NCBI GenBank assembly: GCA_964422145.1
Contig: CAYQZV010000001.1
Span: 62,001-126,000 of the forward strand
Source of the DNA: JACNKV01 sp964422145
Lineage (GTDB): Bacteria > Fidelibacterota > Marinisomatia > Marinisomatales > JACNKV01
Direction of reading: 5' to 3'
Length of the DNA: 64,000 nt
This document shows positions 7,608-16,722 of the stretch, piece by piece. Position 1 is the first letter of the stretch. Each line of letters begins with the position of its first letter. The notes under the pieces are model-generated. The model worked only from the letters and a program-made list of their open reading frames with translations. It was not told the DNA's origin and ran no database searches. Both the position numbers and the translations under genes were made by a program.

Positions 7608-8138
7608 ATGAACAATAAACGTATGGTCATGTGGGGATTACTGATCAGCATGATGCTGCCGGTCGTTTCGATGGCTCAGGCAAAAATCGGCTACATCGCT
7701 TCTGAACGTATTCGAACTGAATATGAAGAATTTCAAGAGGCAGAATCTCAACTTCAGCTTGAATTCCAAAAAGTCCAGTTTGAGTACGCAGATATGATGG
7801 TAAAGCTTGACAGCTTAAAACAATCCTACGAAACTCAGCGTTTGATGAGTTCCCCGGATTGGAGAGCTGAAAAAGAAACAGAAATTCAGGACTTGGAAGG
7901 AAGAATCCAAGCGTTCCAGGCTCAAAAAGTAGGCCCTGAGGGAGAATTATACCAACGTCAGGCTCAAATGGAATATGAATTATTATCCAAAGTGAAACAA
8001 GCTGTCGATAATGTTGCGATTGACAAAGGATATGATTTTATTTTTGACGGTTCAGTTTCATTGCTTTACGGTAAACCGACCTACGATCTGACAGATGACG
8101 TCCTGCACGAACTAAGAAAAGTGAACGAAACGAACTAG
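7608..8138 (+). CDS. OmpH/Skp family periplasmic chaperone
   Basis: This 176-residue protein has a signal peptide ending around residue 24 (SMAQA), followed by the family opening KIGYI and a long Gln/Glu-rich coiled coil (about residues 40-125). Members trap unfolded outer-membrane proteins in the periplasm and hand them to BamA. A very good ribosome binding site (AGGAGGA) overlaps the bamA stop region, so the two genes are translated together. The fold is recognisable by position and coiled coil more than by strict motifs. Confidence 0.88.
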   Translation: MNNKRMVMWGLLISMMLPVVSMAQAKIGYIASERIRTEYEEFQEAESQLQLEFQKVQFEYADMMVKLDSLKQSYETQRLMSSPDWRAEKETEIQDLEGRIQAFQAQKVGPEGELYQRQAQMEYELLSKVKQAVDNVAIDKGYDFIFDGSVSLLYGKPTYDLTDDVLHELRKVNETN

Positions 8139-8147
8139 TACACTCTC

Positions 8148-9152
8148 TTGATATCTCTGCAAGAACTTGCATCCCAATTAAACGGGACGGCGGTTGGCAA
8201 TCCGGAACTCACTATTTCCGGTGTTTCTGAAATTCAGCGAGGAAAGGAAGGAACGATCACCTTTCTTTCCAACCTGAAATACAAACAGTATTTATCCACA
8301 ACCCGTGCATCGGCTGTTTTTGTAACGGATGTATCCATCCTTGAAAACAAGCCGGGGATTGTGGTCAAGAATCCGCAGCTTGCCATCGCCCAGACACTGG
8401 CTCTTTTTCAGAACGAGCCTGATTTTCCCTCTGAAATTCACCCCACGGCAATTGTACATAAAACAGCCGTCGTCGGATCGGGTGTCCATATCGGGCCTTA
8501 CGCCGTTATCGAAAAAAATGCGGTAATTGGAGATGGATCTGTTATTGGTGCACACAGCGTTGTAGGTGAAAACTGTATCCTCGGAGAATCCTCTTTCCTT
8601 TTCCCCAGAGTCACTATTTATCATGGCTGCATTTTGAAAAACCGAGTCCGAATTCACAGCGGTACCGTAATTGGAAGCGACGGATACGGATTTGTGACGG
8701 AGAATGATACGCATCATAAAATTCCGCAGAATGGAAATGTGATCCTTGAAGATGACATAGAAATCGGCGCAAACTGTACCATTGATCGCGCCACGATTGG
8801 TTCAACGATCCTTGGTGCCGGTACCAAGTTGGATAACCAAGTCCATATCGCTCATAATGTTCGGATCGGCAAAGGATGTCTGATTACCGGGCAGGTGGGA
8901 ATTGCCGGTAGCGTTGAAATTGGAAATTTCTGTATTTTTGCAGGACACACAGGTGTTGCACCCCATGTCGTCATTGGTGATCGTGCGGTCTTTGCTGCGA
9001 AATCCGGCGTGACAAAATCCCTGCCGGGTGGAAAAATTTATGCCGGAATGCCGGCTCGTGAAATCCGTGAACAAAACAGAAAAGATGCGGCCCTTTCAGA
9101 AATAGCAAAAATTAAAAAGCGGTTGAATACTTTAGAAGAAAAAAGCGTATGA
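8148..9152 (+). CDS. lpxD: UDP-3-O-acylglucosamine N-acyltransferase
   Basis: This 334-residue enzyme adds the second acyl chain in lipid A synthesis. The start is TTG 8148; translation from there gives the family's usual N-terminus (ISLQELASQLNG). Residues 1-95 are the uridine-binding domain, and from about 100 onward there is a left-handed beta-helix of hexapeptide repeats. The catalytic His lies in the VHIAHNVRIG segment near residue 236. The C-terminal helix contains MPAREIRE. Its last codons overlap the lpxC start by 4 nt (ATGA), indicating translational coupling. Confidence 0.95.
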   Translation: MISLQELASQLNGTAVGNPELTISGVSEIQRGKEGTITFLSNLKYKQYLSTTRASAVFVTDVSILENKPGIVVKNPQLAIAQTLALFQNEPDFPSEIHPTAIVHKTAVVGSGVHIGPYAVIEKNAVIGDGSVIGAHSVVGENCILGESSFLFPRVTIYHGCILKNRVRIHSGTVIGSDGYGFVTENDTHHKIPQNGNVILEDDIEIGANCTIDRATIGSTILGAGTKLDNQVHIAHNVRIGKGCLITGQVGIAGSVEIGNFCIFAGHTGVAPHVVIGDRAVFAAKSGVTKSLPGGKIYAGMPAREIREQNRKDAALSEIAKIKKRLNTLEEKSV

Positions 9153-10552
9153 ACAGAAATCAAAGAACGATAAAAACAGATGTGTCCTGCACGGGAGTCG
9201 GTTTACATACTGGTGTAAAAAGCACAGTTACGTTTAAACCCGCCGAAGAAAATTACGGGATCCGATTTGTCCGAACGGATGTCGAACACTGCCCCGAGAT
9301 AAAAGCAGATATTGATCATGTAGTGGATATTTCCAGGGGGACAACTCTGGAGCAAGACGGAGTAAGAATTCATACGGTTGAACATGTCCTTGCAGCAATT
9401 ACCGGGCTTCGAATTGATAATATTAAAATAGAATTAACCGGGAAAGAACCTCCTGTCATGGACGGAAGCGCACTCGATTTCGTGATGTGCTTGAACCAAG
9501 CAGGAATGGTTGAACAAACGTCCCCAAGAGAAGTCCTTGTTATTGATAAGGCCATTGCCTATTCAAACCCTGAAAAAGGGATCGATATTCATGTTCTGCC
9601 CTCCGATCGCTTTCGCGTAACGTTTATGATCGACTATAAATATCCTTCTCTCGGAACGCAATATACTGCGATTTATGATATGGAGAAAAATTTCCCCACC
9701 GAAATAGCACCTTCAAGAACTTTTGCTTTTTTAAGTGAGATTGAAGCCCTGAAAGAACAGGGACTTATTCAAGGTGGAAACCTGAATAATGCTGTCATTA
9801 TTGTTGACAAAGAAATTGATAAAAAAGAAGCCGATCATCTCAAAAAACTCTTTGGGATTCAAGATGAACTGATCGCCGGGGCGAATGGGATCTTAAACGG
9901 AAAATCGTTACGGTTTTCAAATGAGCCGGTTCGTCATAAAGCCCTCGATCTTATTGGAGATCTTGCCTTACTCGGAATTCCGATAAAAGGCCATGTAATT
10001 GCAGCCCGAAGCGGACATGCTTCCAACGTTGAGTTTGTGAAGAAGATTAAAAAAGAATATCAAAAGAAGATCCTTCAGCAAAAATACCAAAAGAAAGCTA
10101 CTTCGGATTATTTTTTAGACATCCATGCTATTATGAATTTGATTCCGCATCGGTATCCTTTTATTCTGATCGATCGTATCTTGGACATGAATCTCGGAGA
10201 AACCTGCACAGCGGTGAAAAATGTTACAATCAATGAGCCTTTTTTCCAGGGACATTTTCCGAACCAGCCGGTGATGCCTGGTGTATTGATCTTAGAATCG
10301 ATGGCACAAGCCGGCGCATTTCTTGTGCTAAACAGCGTTGAAGATCCCATGTCCAAAAACATGTTTTTCTCTGCCATTACACAATCCAAATTCCGTGTTC
10401 CCGTTATTCCTGGAGATCAGCTTAGAATTGAGATGAAGCTAATGAAAATGCGTTTAGGTGCTGTAAAACTTCAAGGGAAAGCCTACGTTGGTGAAAAACT
10501 TGTATGCGAAGCAGACTTAATGGCAAACATCGTTGATCGCGTCAGCGGATAG
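9149..10552 (+). CDS. lpxC/fabZ: LpxC-FabZ fusion: UDP-3-O-acyl-GlcNAc deacetylase / 3-hydroxyacyl-ACP dehydratase
   Basis: At 467 residues this is two enzymes in one chain. Residues 1 to about 300 are LpxC, the zinc deacetylase that commits the pathway to lipid A. The zinc motif HTVEH is at about 75-79 and HKALDLIGD is near 258. Residues about 320-467 are FabZ, the hot-dog dehydratase of fatty-acid elongation, with catalytic His in the PHRYPF segment (about 333) and Glu in the helix PVMPGVLILESMAQAG. This fusion is known from Bacteroidetes, Chlorobi and relatives and is a useful lineage marker. It would keep lipid A and fatty-acid synthesis in fixed ratio. The chain appears uninterrupted and both active sites look intact. 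Confidence 0.95.
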   Translation: MNRNQRTIKTDVSCTGVGLHTGVKSTVTFKPAEENYGIRFVRTDVEHCPEIKADIDHVVDISRGTTLEQDGVRIHTVEHVLAAITGLRIDNIKIELTGKEPPVMDGSALDFVMCLNQAGMVEQTSPREVLVIDKAIAYSNPEKGIDIHVLPSDRFRVTFMIDYKYPSLGTQYTAIYDMEKNFPTEIAPSRTFAFLSEIEALKEQGLIQGGNLNNAVIIVDKEIDKKEADHLKKLFGIQDELIAGANGILNGKSLRFSNEPVRHKALDLIGDLALLGIPIKGHVIAARSGHASNVEFVKKIKKEYQKKILQQKYQKKATSDYFLDIHAIMNLIPHRYPFILIDRILDMNLGETCTAVKNVTINEPFFQGHFPNQPVMPGVLILESMAQAGAFLVLNSVEDPMSKNMFFSAITQSKFRVPVIPGDQLRIEMKLMKMRLGAVKLQGKAYVGEKLVCEADLMANIVDRVSG

Positions 10553-10555
10553 ATC

Positions 10556-11329
10556 ATGTCAGTTCTCATTCATCCTACTGCCATTGTTGATCCGAAAGCT
10601 GTTCTCGGCACGGATGTTTCTGTAGGTCCGTACTCGATCATTGAAGATGGCGTAACCATCGGGGGCGGAACATCCATTGGAAATCATACCACGATCCGAC
10701 GAGGAACAACTATCGGGAAACAATGCCGGGTGTTTCATTCCTGCAGTATCGGGGAAGATCCTCAAGATTTGAAATTCGGAGGTGAAGAAACTCAAACAGA
10801 GATTGGTGATTATACTACCATTCGTGAGTTTGTGACCATTAATCGCGGAACAGCACATAGCGGAAAAACCAAGGTGGGCAGCCGTGTTCTATTGATGGCT
10901 TATGTTCATATTGCTCATGATTGTTTTGTCGGAAATGATGTGATCTTTGCGAACCTCGTGACTCTTGGCGGTCATGTTCATGTTGGAGATTGGGCGTCTC
11001 TAGGCGGCGGGGTGCTTGTTCATCAATTTTGTAAGGTTGGAGACCACGCATTTATCGGCGGTGGGTTTCGGATCGTTCAAGATGTTCCTCCTTTTATTTT
11101 AGCCGCTGGAGAACCGCTGAGTTATTCCGGGACTAACCGTATTGGGCTTCGTCGTCGCGGTTTCGATCAAAATCAACGAAACATGATCAAAAAAGCGTAT
11201 CAGCTTTACTTCAGATCTGAACTGTCCCGATCAAAAGCATTAGAACAGATTAAAGAAACACTTCCTTCCTCTGCTGAAATTGAAATGATTCTCGACTTTA
11301 TTCAATCCAGTGAGCGCGGAATAATCTGA
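10556..11329 (+). CDS. lpxA: Acyl-ACP--UDP-N-acetylglucosamine O-acyltransferase
   Basis: This 257-residue enzyme carries out the first step of lipid A synthesis. It consists of hexapeptide repeats forming a left-handed beta-helix (residues 5-190) and a C-terminal helical domain. The catalytic His is in AYVHIAHDC near residue 121, and the family segment GEDPQDLKF is at about 62-70. The start ATG 10556 follows the lpxC-fabZ stop by 3 nt. A hairpin follows the stop codon. LpxB is not in this window. Confidence 0.95.
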   Translation: MSVLIHPTAIVDPKAVLGTDVSVGPYSIIEDGVTIGGGTSIGNHTTIRRGTTIGKQCRVFHSCSIGEDPQDLKFGGEETQTEIGDYTTIREFVTINRGTAHSGKTKVGSRVLLMAYVHIAHDCFVGNDVIFANLVTLGGHVHVGDWASLGGGVLVHQFCKVGDHAFIGGGFRIVQDVPPFILAAGEPLSYSGTNRIGLRRRGFDQNQRNMIKKAYQLYFRSELSRSKALEQIKETLPSSAEIEMILDFIQSSERGII

Positions 11330-11331
11330 CC

Positions 11332-11352
11332 ATCCCGGTTGCCGGGATTCTT
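11332..11352 (+). terminator. Weak hairpin terminator or attenuator after lpxA
   Basis: ATCCCGG (11332-11338) and CCGGGAT (11342-11348) form a 7-bp stem with a TTG loop, followed by TCTTGTTCT. The poor T-run suggests partial termination, lowering expression of the downstream genes. Confidence 0.45.
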
Positions 11353-11367
11353 GTTCTGAAATCAATT

Positions 11368-12105
11368 ATGATGAAACGTTTTTCCTGTATGATAAAAAAA
11401 GGTTTTCCCATCTTTGCTTTTTTCTTGTTGTGTTCGACAGCCTTTGCCCAATGGCCGTCTTTCACGTTGAGAAACTATCATTACTCCGACTTTAAACAGC
11501 AAACCTCCCCTTATTTTTCTATGTTATCCTCTCAAATCAGTGTTCATCCTTTTGTTTTGCGTTCTGCTGATTCACGTTTCAACGCTGGGATGAACCTTTC
11601 AGGATTTAATCCTTATTCTGATATTGGGAAAGTTGGGTTGCGTCCCGGGCTACTTCCATCTTTGGAAGGAACAATCATCGTCACATCTAATTTGGCTTTT
11701 CATGGAACCATCTCAGGCTTAACACATGCAACTGGGCTTGTATGGATACAAGGGTGGGGATTCAGATTATTCCTCACAGATGATCCCGGAAAAGATTGGA
11801 GTATTTCCGCCAAATTCAGCCGTCTAGATAATGTGGGTAATTATCGTTTATCCAGCATTGATATGATTTTAGAAAAAGAATGGCAGCTGTCATCATTTCA
11901 CTTTCGAACCGGTTTGGGTTCGAACTCGTTTAAATCCAAAATTTTTATAGATGGAGATGAAATTCCATCTTTCATACGCGGCTCCGATACATATGCTACT
12001 TTCGGAGTCATTTTTCAGTATAATAAATTTTTGCTCTGCCCGGAATTGTATTTATCCCAAGAGGGTGTCCAGCTTAGTTTAGGTTTACATAGGGTGTTTC
12101 ATTAA
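11368..12105 (+). CDS. Exported protein of unknown function, probable outer-membrane barrel
   Basis: This 245-residue protein has a clear signal peptide, probably cleaved after residue 27 (STAFAQ). The mature part has short alternating strands with many Ser, Phe, Tyr and Gly, and blocks such as FHFRTGLGSN, YATFGVIFQYN and LYLSQEGVQLSLGLH, consistent with a small beta-barrel. It ends close to an aromatic residue. It sits between lpxA and dxr, and its stop overlaps the dxr start by one base (TAATG). The setting suggests an envelope role, but I do not recognise the family. Confidence 0.7.
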   Translation: MMKRFSCMIKKGFPIFAFFLLCSTAFAQWPSFTLRNYHYSDFKQQTSPYFSMLSSQISVHPFVLRSADSRFNAGMNLSGFNPYSDIGKVGLRPGLLPSLEGTIIVTSNLAFHGTISGLTHATGLVWIQGWGFRLFLTDDPGKDWSISAKFSRLDNVGNYRLSSIDMILEKEWQLSSFHFRTGLGSNSFKSKIFIDGDEIPSFIRGSDTYATFGVIFQYNKFLLCPELYLSQEGVQLSLGLHRVFH

Positions 12106-13250
12106 TGATGCAATCTTTATCCATCCTCGGGTCGACTGGGTCGATCGGTGTTAATGTTCTAAATGTTGTGAGAAATCTTGCAGGCAGATTTCAAGTAGAT
12201 TATCTATCTGCGAATCAAAACAGCCGACTTATCATCCAACAAGCACTCGAGTTCCGTCCTAAAGCCGTATCCATTGTGGATGAAAAGGCTGCAAAAGAAG
12301 TCCAAAACGCTCTGGCGTCTGAATCCATTGAAGTGCTGTCCGGAAGAGAAGGATTGTTGTCTATTGCATCACAGAACGATATCGACATCATGGTAAATGG
12401 TTTGGTTGGATCTGCCGGGATGCAGCCCACGCTGTTCGCAATTCGTGCCGGAGTGAATGTCGCTTTAAGCAACAAAGAAAGCCTTGTAATGGCCGGTGAG
12501 CTCATCAACGAAGAGAAAGAAAGGTCCGGTGCAAAAATCTATCCGGTAGACAGTGAGCACTCTGCGATCTGGCAATGCCTTGTCGGTGAGTCTGATAACG
12601 AGGTTCGGCGAATTATACTTACCGGAAGCGGCGGTCCTTTCAGAACCCGAAGTGCGGATGATTTTAAATCGATAACTGTTGAAGAAGCTCTTGCCCATCC
12701 CAACTGGTCGATGGGACAAAAAATCACGATTGATTCCGCGACGATGATGAATAAAGGATTGGAAGTCATCGAAGCGAGATGGCTGTTTGATATCCTCGTT
12801 GAAAAAATTGATATTATTATCCATCCTCAATCCATTATTCATTCGATGGTAGAGTTTATCGACGGATCTGTTAAGGCACAATTGGGCGTACCTGATATGA
12901 AAGTCCCGATTCAATATGCTTTAACCTATCCGAACCACGTTTCATCTGATTGGGAGTCCCTGCGCTTAGAAGAAATTCAATCTCTTACATTTGAAGCTCC
13001 GGATCTTGAGAAATTTCCGGCGATTTCTCTCGCCTACCAAGCTTTAAAATCGGGTGGTTCCATACCTGCTGTTTTAAATGTTGCCAATGAACAGGCTGTG
13101 TATCGTTTCCTACGTCAAGAAATACCGTTTATGGCTATTCCGAAAATTATTGAATCGGCATGTGATCAAATGCCTTTTTATTCTCACCCAACACTGGAAG
13201 AAATCAATTCCTTGGAACTTGAAACGATCCGGTTTGTACAAGCGATTTAA
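12105..13250 (+). CDS. dxr: 1-deoxy-D-xylulose-5-phosphate reductoisomerase
   Basis: This 381-residue enzyme is the second step of the MEP pathway, making 2-C-methylerythritol 4-phosphate with NADPH. The NADPH loop GSTGSIG is at about residues 9-15. The metal and substrate motifs include SNKES (about 125), PVDSEHSAIWQ (about 147) and ATMMNKGLEVIEA. The C-terminal domain with SGGSIPAVLNVANE is complete. Either of two adjacent ATG codons (12105, 12108) may serve as start. It supplies isoprenoid units to uppS, the first gene of the same operon. Confidence 0.95.
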   Translation: MMQSLSILGSTGSIGVNVLNVVRNLAGRFQVDYLSANQNSRLIIQQALEFRPKAVSIVDEKAAKEVQNALASESIEVLSGREGLLSIASQNDIDIMVNGLVGSAGMQPTLFAIRAGVNVALSNKESLVMAGELINEEKERSGAKIYPVDSEHSAIWQCLVGESDNEVRRIILTGSGGPFRTRSADDFKSITVEEALAHPNWSMGQKITIDSATMMNKGLEVIEARWLFDILVEKIDIIIHPQSIIHSMVEFIDGSVKAQLGVPDMKVPIQYALTYPNHVSSDWESLRLEEIQSLTFEAPDLEKFPAISLAYQALKSGGSIPAVLNVANEQAVYRFLRQEIPFMAIPKIIESACDQMPFYSHPTLEEINSLELETIRFVQAI

Positions 13251-13274
13251 TGCGATGAAGGGAGTTATCTGTTT

Positions 13275-14447
13275 ATGACGTTTTTATGGGCAACAATTGT
13301 CGTTTTGGGTGTGCTGATCTTTGTACACGAACTCGGTCATTTTCTGGCCGCAAAATCCGTTGGGGTACGTGTTGAAAGGTTTTCCATCGGTTTTCCACCG
13401 AGGTTGATCACATTTACATCCGTTCAAAACGGATGGGATTTTCACTTTTATTTTTACAAAAAAACTGATCAAGGACTCCAATGGGGACCCGTCTACTTCC
13501 ATCATTTCGGCCGTCCCGGGAAAAAAGGAAGTAATACAGAATATTGTTTAGCGTTGGTCCCATTAGGAGGGTATGTAAAGATGGCCGGCGTAATTGACGA
13601 AAATCTTGATACAGAGATCACACAAGCCCCGGATGAGTTTGGCAGCAAATCACCCTTGGCACAGATGTGGATCATGAGTGCCGGTGTTTTGATGAACATA
13701 TTACTGGCATTTGTTATTTATACCGGAATCACACTTTATACCGGAATCCCTGAAATCAGTACCGAGCCTGTGGTTGCAGAACTGATCCCTGATCATCCTG
13801 CAGAAAAAGCCGGATTGCTTCCCGGTGACCGTATTCTTGAAATCAACGATACACCCGTTTTTTCTTGGGAAGAAATGACTGCGCTGATTCATGAGCAACC
13901 CAATGCGCTTATCCATATTACCGTTGACCAAAATGGCGTGGAAAAGGACTTTACGATTCAATCCACAAATCAAGTTGCAACCATTGACGGAAAGATTGAT
14001 ACGCTTGGTTTTATCGGAATTGCACCGGAAATATTATATAGACCCAGCGGATTCGGAGAGGCTGTTGTCGCCGGGGTTCGTTCAACCAGTTACGGATTGG
14101 GTTTGATTGTGATGTCGATGAAGATGCTTGTGTCGGGTGATGCATCGATAAAAGATATGGGCGGACCCATCATGATCGCGCAATGGGCGGGTGAAACAGC
14201 AAAAGCAGGGTGGATTCCTTTGCTTGGATTCATGGCATTGATCAGTGTCAATTTGGCGTTTATCAATATCCTACCGATTCCTGCATTAGACGGCGGACAT
14301 ATTTTGGTTACGGCTATTCAAGCTATTCTGCGAAGACCTCTCTCTATTCGATTTCGTATGGTGATCCAGCAAATTGGTATGGCAATTTTATTAATGCTCA
14401 TGATCACCGTAATCTTTAATGATGTACTGCGGCTTTTTGGAAATTAA
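13275..14447 (+). CDS. rseP: RIP metalloprotease RseP (site-2 protease)
   Basis: This 390-residue inner-membrane zinc protease cuts anti-sigma factors or signal-peptide remnants inside the membrane. The zinc motif HELGH is at residues 18-22 in the first membrane helix. A periplasmic PDZ domain lies at about 165-250 (ELIPDHPAEKAGLLPGDRIL). The third zinc ligand is in NILPIPALDGGH near 331-343. Compared with E. coli it has one clear PDZ rather than two, and an extra loop at about 55-85. It is the last gene of the envelope operon and converges on the DUF3108 gene. Confidence 0.93.
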   Translation: MTFLWATIVVLGVLIFVHELGHFLAAKSVGVRVERFSIGFPPRLITFTSVQNGWDFHFYFYKKTDQGLQWGPVYFHHFGRPGKKGSNTEYCLALVPLGGYVKMAGVIDENLDTEITQAPDEFGSKSPLAQMWIMSAGVLMNILLAFVIYTGITLYTGIPEISTEPVVAELIPDHPAEKAGLLPGDRILEINDTPVFSWEEMTALIHEQPNALIHITVDQNGVEKDFTIQSTNQVATIDGKIDTLGFIGIAPEILYRPSGFGEAVVAGVRSTSYGLGLIVMSMKMLVSGDASIKDMGGPIMIAQWAGETAKAGWIPLLGFMALISVNLAFINILPIPALDGGHILVTAIQAILRRPLSIRFRMVIQQIGMAILLMLMITVIFNDVLRLFGN

Positions 14448-14468
14448 ATCCGCAAAATAAATTCTGCG

Positions 14469-15206
14469 TTATTTCTTATATTCTACAGACTGTAATTTTA
14501 ACAGCATAGAGCCGTATTTCATCTTGACTTGGATTTGCACCGGATAGCGGTGTTCATCGTCACTTAGCCATACGATCATATCTCCTTGATTTTTTAGGAG
14601 AGCTTTTCCTTCGCGAAATGGTTTCAAGATAAAGCAGGAATAATCCCCATTCGCAGTAGAGACATTCTCCTTTCCCTCCACCAATACCCGGAAGTCTGAA
14701 AACTTTTTCTCATCCATCGTGAAAATATCGATGATCTGGCCTAGATCAAGTGATAGAGAACGAAAATAATACAATAAAGAATATGGCGTTCTGATCTTCG
14801 AGGACAAAGCCAGCGTGTCTCCGTCACATACAGCAATGGAATCTTGGTAGTTGAACTCTGCTGCAGATGTTTTTTTAAACTTTCCTTCTCGAATTGATTT
14901 TTTTACCTTATACGTCTCAAATGAGTTGGAATTTAGCCATATGTTAATCTTGTCTCTGACTTTGAATATTCTATCTGCCATCCCTTTTGTTTTTACTTGA
15001 TAAAACACATGTGAAACGGGAATGCTGTTTAGAGTGTCAGCAGACAAGACAGAAAGAGTTGCTGAACCCGCAGGGATAAAATTAAAATAAGCTGTGTAGT
15101 TCAGAGTCTCTCCGGGTTTTAAAGAATAATCATTATTTGCATAACCAAAGGATAACATTCCAAAAGAAAATAAAGAGATTAAAAATACTAGGCGGTAATG
15201 ATTCAT
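14469..15206 (-). CDS. DUF3108 domain exported protein
   Basis: This 245-residue protein has a signal peptide (cleavage near FGYAN, about residue 24). The mature chain matches the DUF3108 pattern: an opening LKPGETLNYTAYFNFIPAGSATLSV, a mid-region about lipid-like or fluid substrates of unknown nature, and a closing segment ending WLSDDEHRYPVQIQVKMKYGSMLLKL. Members are periplasmic beta-rich proteins of unknown biochemical role. The gene overlaps tsaC by 4 nt on the same strand, so it is the second or third gene of a small operon. Confidence 0.82.
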   Translation of the reverse strand: MNHYRLVFLISLFSFGMLSFGYANNDYSLKPGETLNYTAYFNFIPAGSATLSVLSADTLNSIPVSHVFYQVKTKGMADRIFKVRDKINIWLNSNSFETYKVKKSIREGKFKKTSAAEFNYQDSIAVCDGDTLALSSKIRTPYSLLYYFRSLSLDLGQIIDIFTMDEKKFSDFRVLVEGKENVSTANGDYSCFILKPFREGKALLKNQGDMIVWLSDDEHRYPVQIQVKMKYGSMLLKLQSVEYKK

Positions 15207-15775
15207 CGAAGCTTGATTAGTTTGCTATCTTCAATTTTATAAATTTTCGATCCTATGGTTTCTGTAAAAACACCGTCGTCAATCAGAAGATCAACCTCGT
15301 TTTTAAAAACTTTTTCAATCTCATCTGGGTTTTGCAAGGGAGTTTGTCCTTGCCGATTTACACTCGTGGTTGTGATTGGTTTTCCAAGTATTTCTACCAG
15401 ACTTGGGCTGAAAGTATGATCCGGAATCCGAATGCCGAGCGAATGCCCTTCTCCAAGGATCATAGGATGAACAACATCCGTTTTTACAGGTGCTATCAAT
15501 GTCGTTTTACCGCCTAATACCTTGCGGGCAAGGGGCAAATCATCCTTTGAAAGGTTCATCCAATGCAGTGCACTTTCTTTGTTTGGAGCTACCACACTGA
15601 TCGGTCCGGACCGCCCTTTTAAGGTATTCAGTTTTGAAATGGCGTTTCCATTGGTTGCATCGACTCCAAATCCGTAAAGTGTATCTGTTGGATACACCAC
15701 AATTCCCCCATCTTGAATAACCTTTGCAGCCAAGGATATTGCATTGGAGTCATGCAGTGAAATTCGATGAATCAT
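15203..15775 (-). CDS. tsaC: Threonylcarbamoyl-AMP synthase (TsaC/YrdC, short form)
   Basis: This 190-residue protein makes threonylcarbamoyl-AMP from threonine, bicarbonate and ATP, the first step of the t6A37 tRNA modification. The YrdC core is clear: VVYPTDTLYGFGVDATN (residues 27-43), a Lys/Arg-rich LKGR segment, LGIRIPDH, and TTTSVNRQGQTP. There is no C-terminal Sua5 extension. It lies between the LpxL-like acyltransferase (3 nt gap) and the DUF3108 gene (4 nt overlap). Confidence 0.92.
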   Translation of the reverse strand: MIHRISLHDSNAISLAAKVIQDGGIVVYPTDTLYGFGVDATNGNAISKLNTLKGRSGPISVVAPNKESALHWMNLSKDDLPLARKVLGGKTTLIAPVKTDVVHPMILGEGHSLGIRIPDHTFSPSLVEILGKPITTTSVNRQGQTPLQNPDEIEKVFKNEVDLLIDDGVFTETIGSKIYKIEDSKLIKLR

Positions 15776-15778
15776 TTT

Positions 15779-16687
15779 TTATTCCGGTTTCGTCTTCCAT
15801 CTACGGTGAAACCAAAAATATTGTTCCGGTGTTTCCCGTATTTTTTGTTCCAATAATAACGTATACATTTGAGTGATTTCTTCTGTAGTGGCATTTTCTG
15901 GCGGTACAACTGAAATGAAATCCATCAAAATTTTATGCTGTGAGATTTCCTGCCCGATGCAGAATAAAATTGGGGCTTTTGATTGTTGATAGAATCGTGC
16001 AACGCCTTTGGGGGTGGAGGATGGACGCCCTAAAAAATTGACGAAAACACCGCGTTTTTTTGCATCTTGGTCACTGGCCAATCCAAGAATCTTTCCGTTT
16101 TCCAGGACGTTGTACATCACTTTAAGCGGTTCTTTCCGATAGATGTGATGAGTCCCGTTCCTTTCACGGAGTTCTCGAAAAAATCGGTCAGCTCCTCGAT
16201 TTCTTTGCCGGTTGATCACCACATAGAGAGGATATTTTTCTTTGCCCAGCCAATCCATCATTGTTTCCCATGGACCGAAATGGCCGGTGACCATGATGAT
16301 CCCCTTCCCTTTCTCTAATTCTTTATCTAGTACCTGTTTTGTCTCAGATGTAAACGTATAATGCTTTGTTGATGAAAGAAACTCTACAAAATTCTTTGTA
16401 AAATACATGTAGCTGTTCTTTAAAACATGTTTGTGCCATAATTTTTGTTTATTCGGGAATGCATTTTGAATGTTATTAAATGCTGTTTTTTGCCGGATGG
16501 TCACATGGTGGTAAAGCAAAGAAGCTAAACGTTTTGATAATACCGTTCGAGCGGAAATCGACATGGCGTTCAATCCGCGGGATAATAAGGTCAAACTATA
16601 GTATGTTAGACGGTCTAGTGGGCGCATTTTTTGAAACTTTTTCTTTCGTACAGTGTTAAATTTAAGATAAAGTCCGGTGAACAACAT
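15779..16687 (-). CDS. LpxL/HtrB-family lipid A acyltransferase
   Basis: This 302-residue acyltransferase probably adds a secondary acyl chain to Kdo-lipid A at the inner membrane. The HxxxxE catalytic motif is HFGPWE near residue 136. A conserved SDQDAKKRGVFVNFLGRPSSTPKG block follows, then FWFHRRWKTKP near the C-terminus. A second start at 16627 is possible and would leave more room for divergent promoters, since nfeD starts only 36 bp from the longer start. It is the first gene of a three-gene minus-strand operon with tsaC. Confidence 0.87.
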   Translation of the reverse strand: MLFTGLYLKFNTVRKKKFQKMRPLDRLTYYSLTLLSRGLNAMSISARTVLSKRLASLLYHHVTIRQKTAFNNIQNAFPNKQKLWHKHVLKNSYMYFTKNFVEFLSSTKHYTFTSETKQVLDKELEKGKGIIMVTGHFGPWETMMDWLGKEKYPLYVVINRQRNRGADRFFRELRERNGTHHIYRKEPLKVMYNVLENGKILGLASDQDAKKRGVFVNFLGRPSSTPKGVARFYQQSKAPILFCIGQEISQHKILMDFISVVPPENATTEEITQMYTLLLEQKIRETPEQYFWFHRRWKTKPE

Positions 16688-16722
16688 TGGTTTTATTCAA
16701 AATATCCATTAAACTTATACCT

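Noticed and set aside
14446..14476. Bidirectional terminator between rseP and the DUF3108 gene
   Set aside because: Only a 4-bp CGCA/TGCG core with weak flanks; not convincing enough to call.
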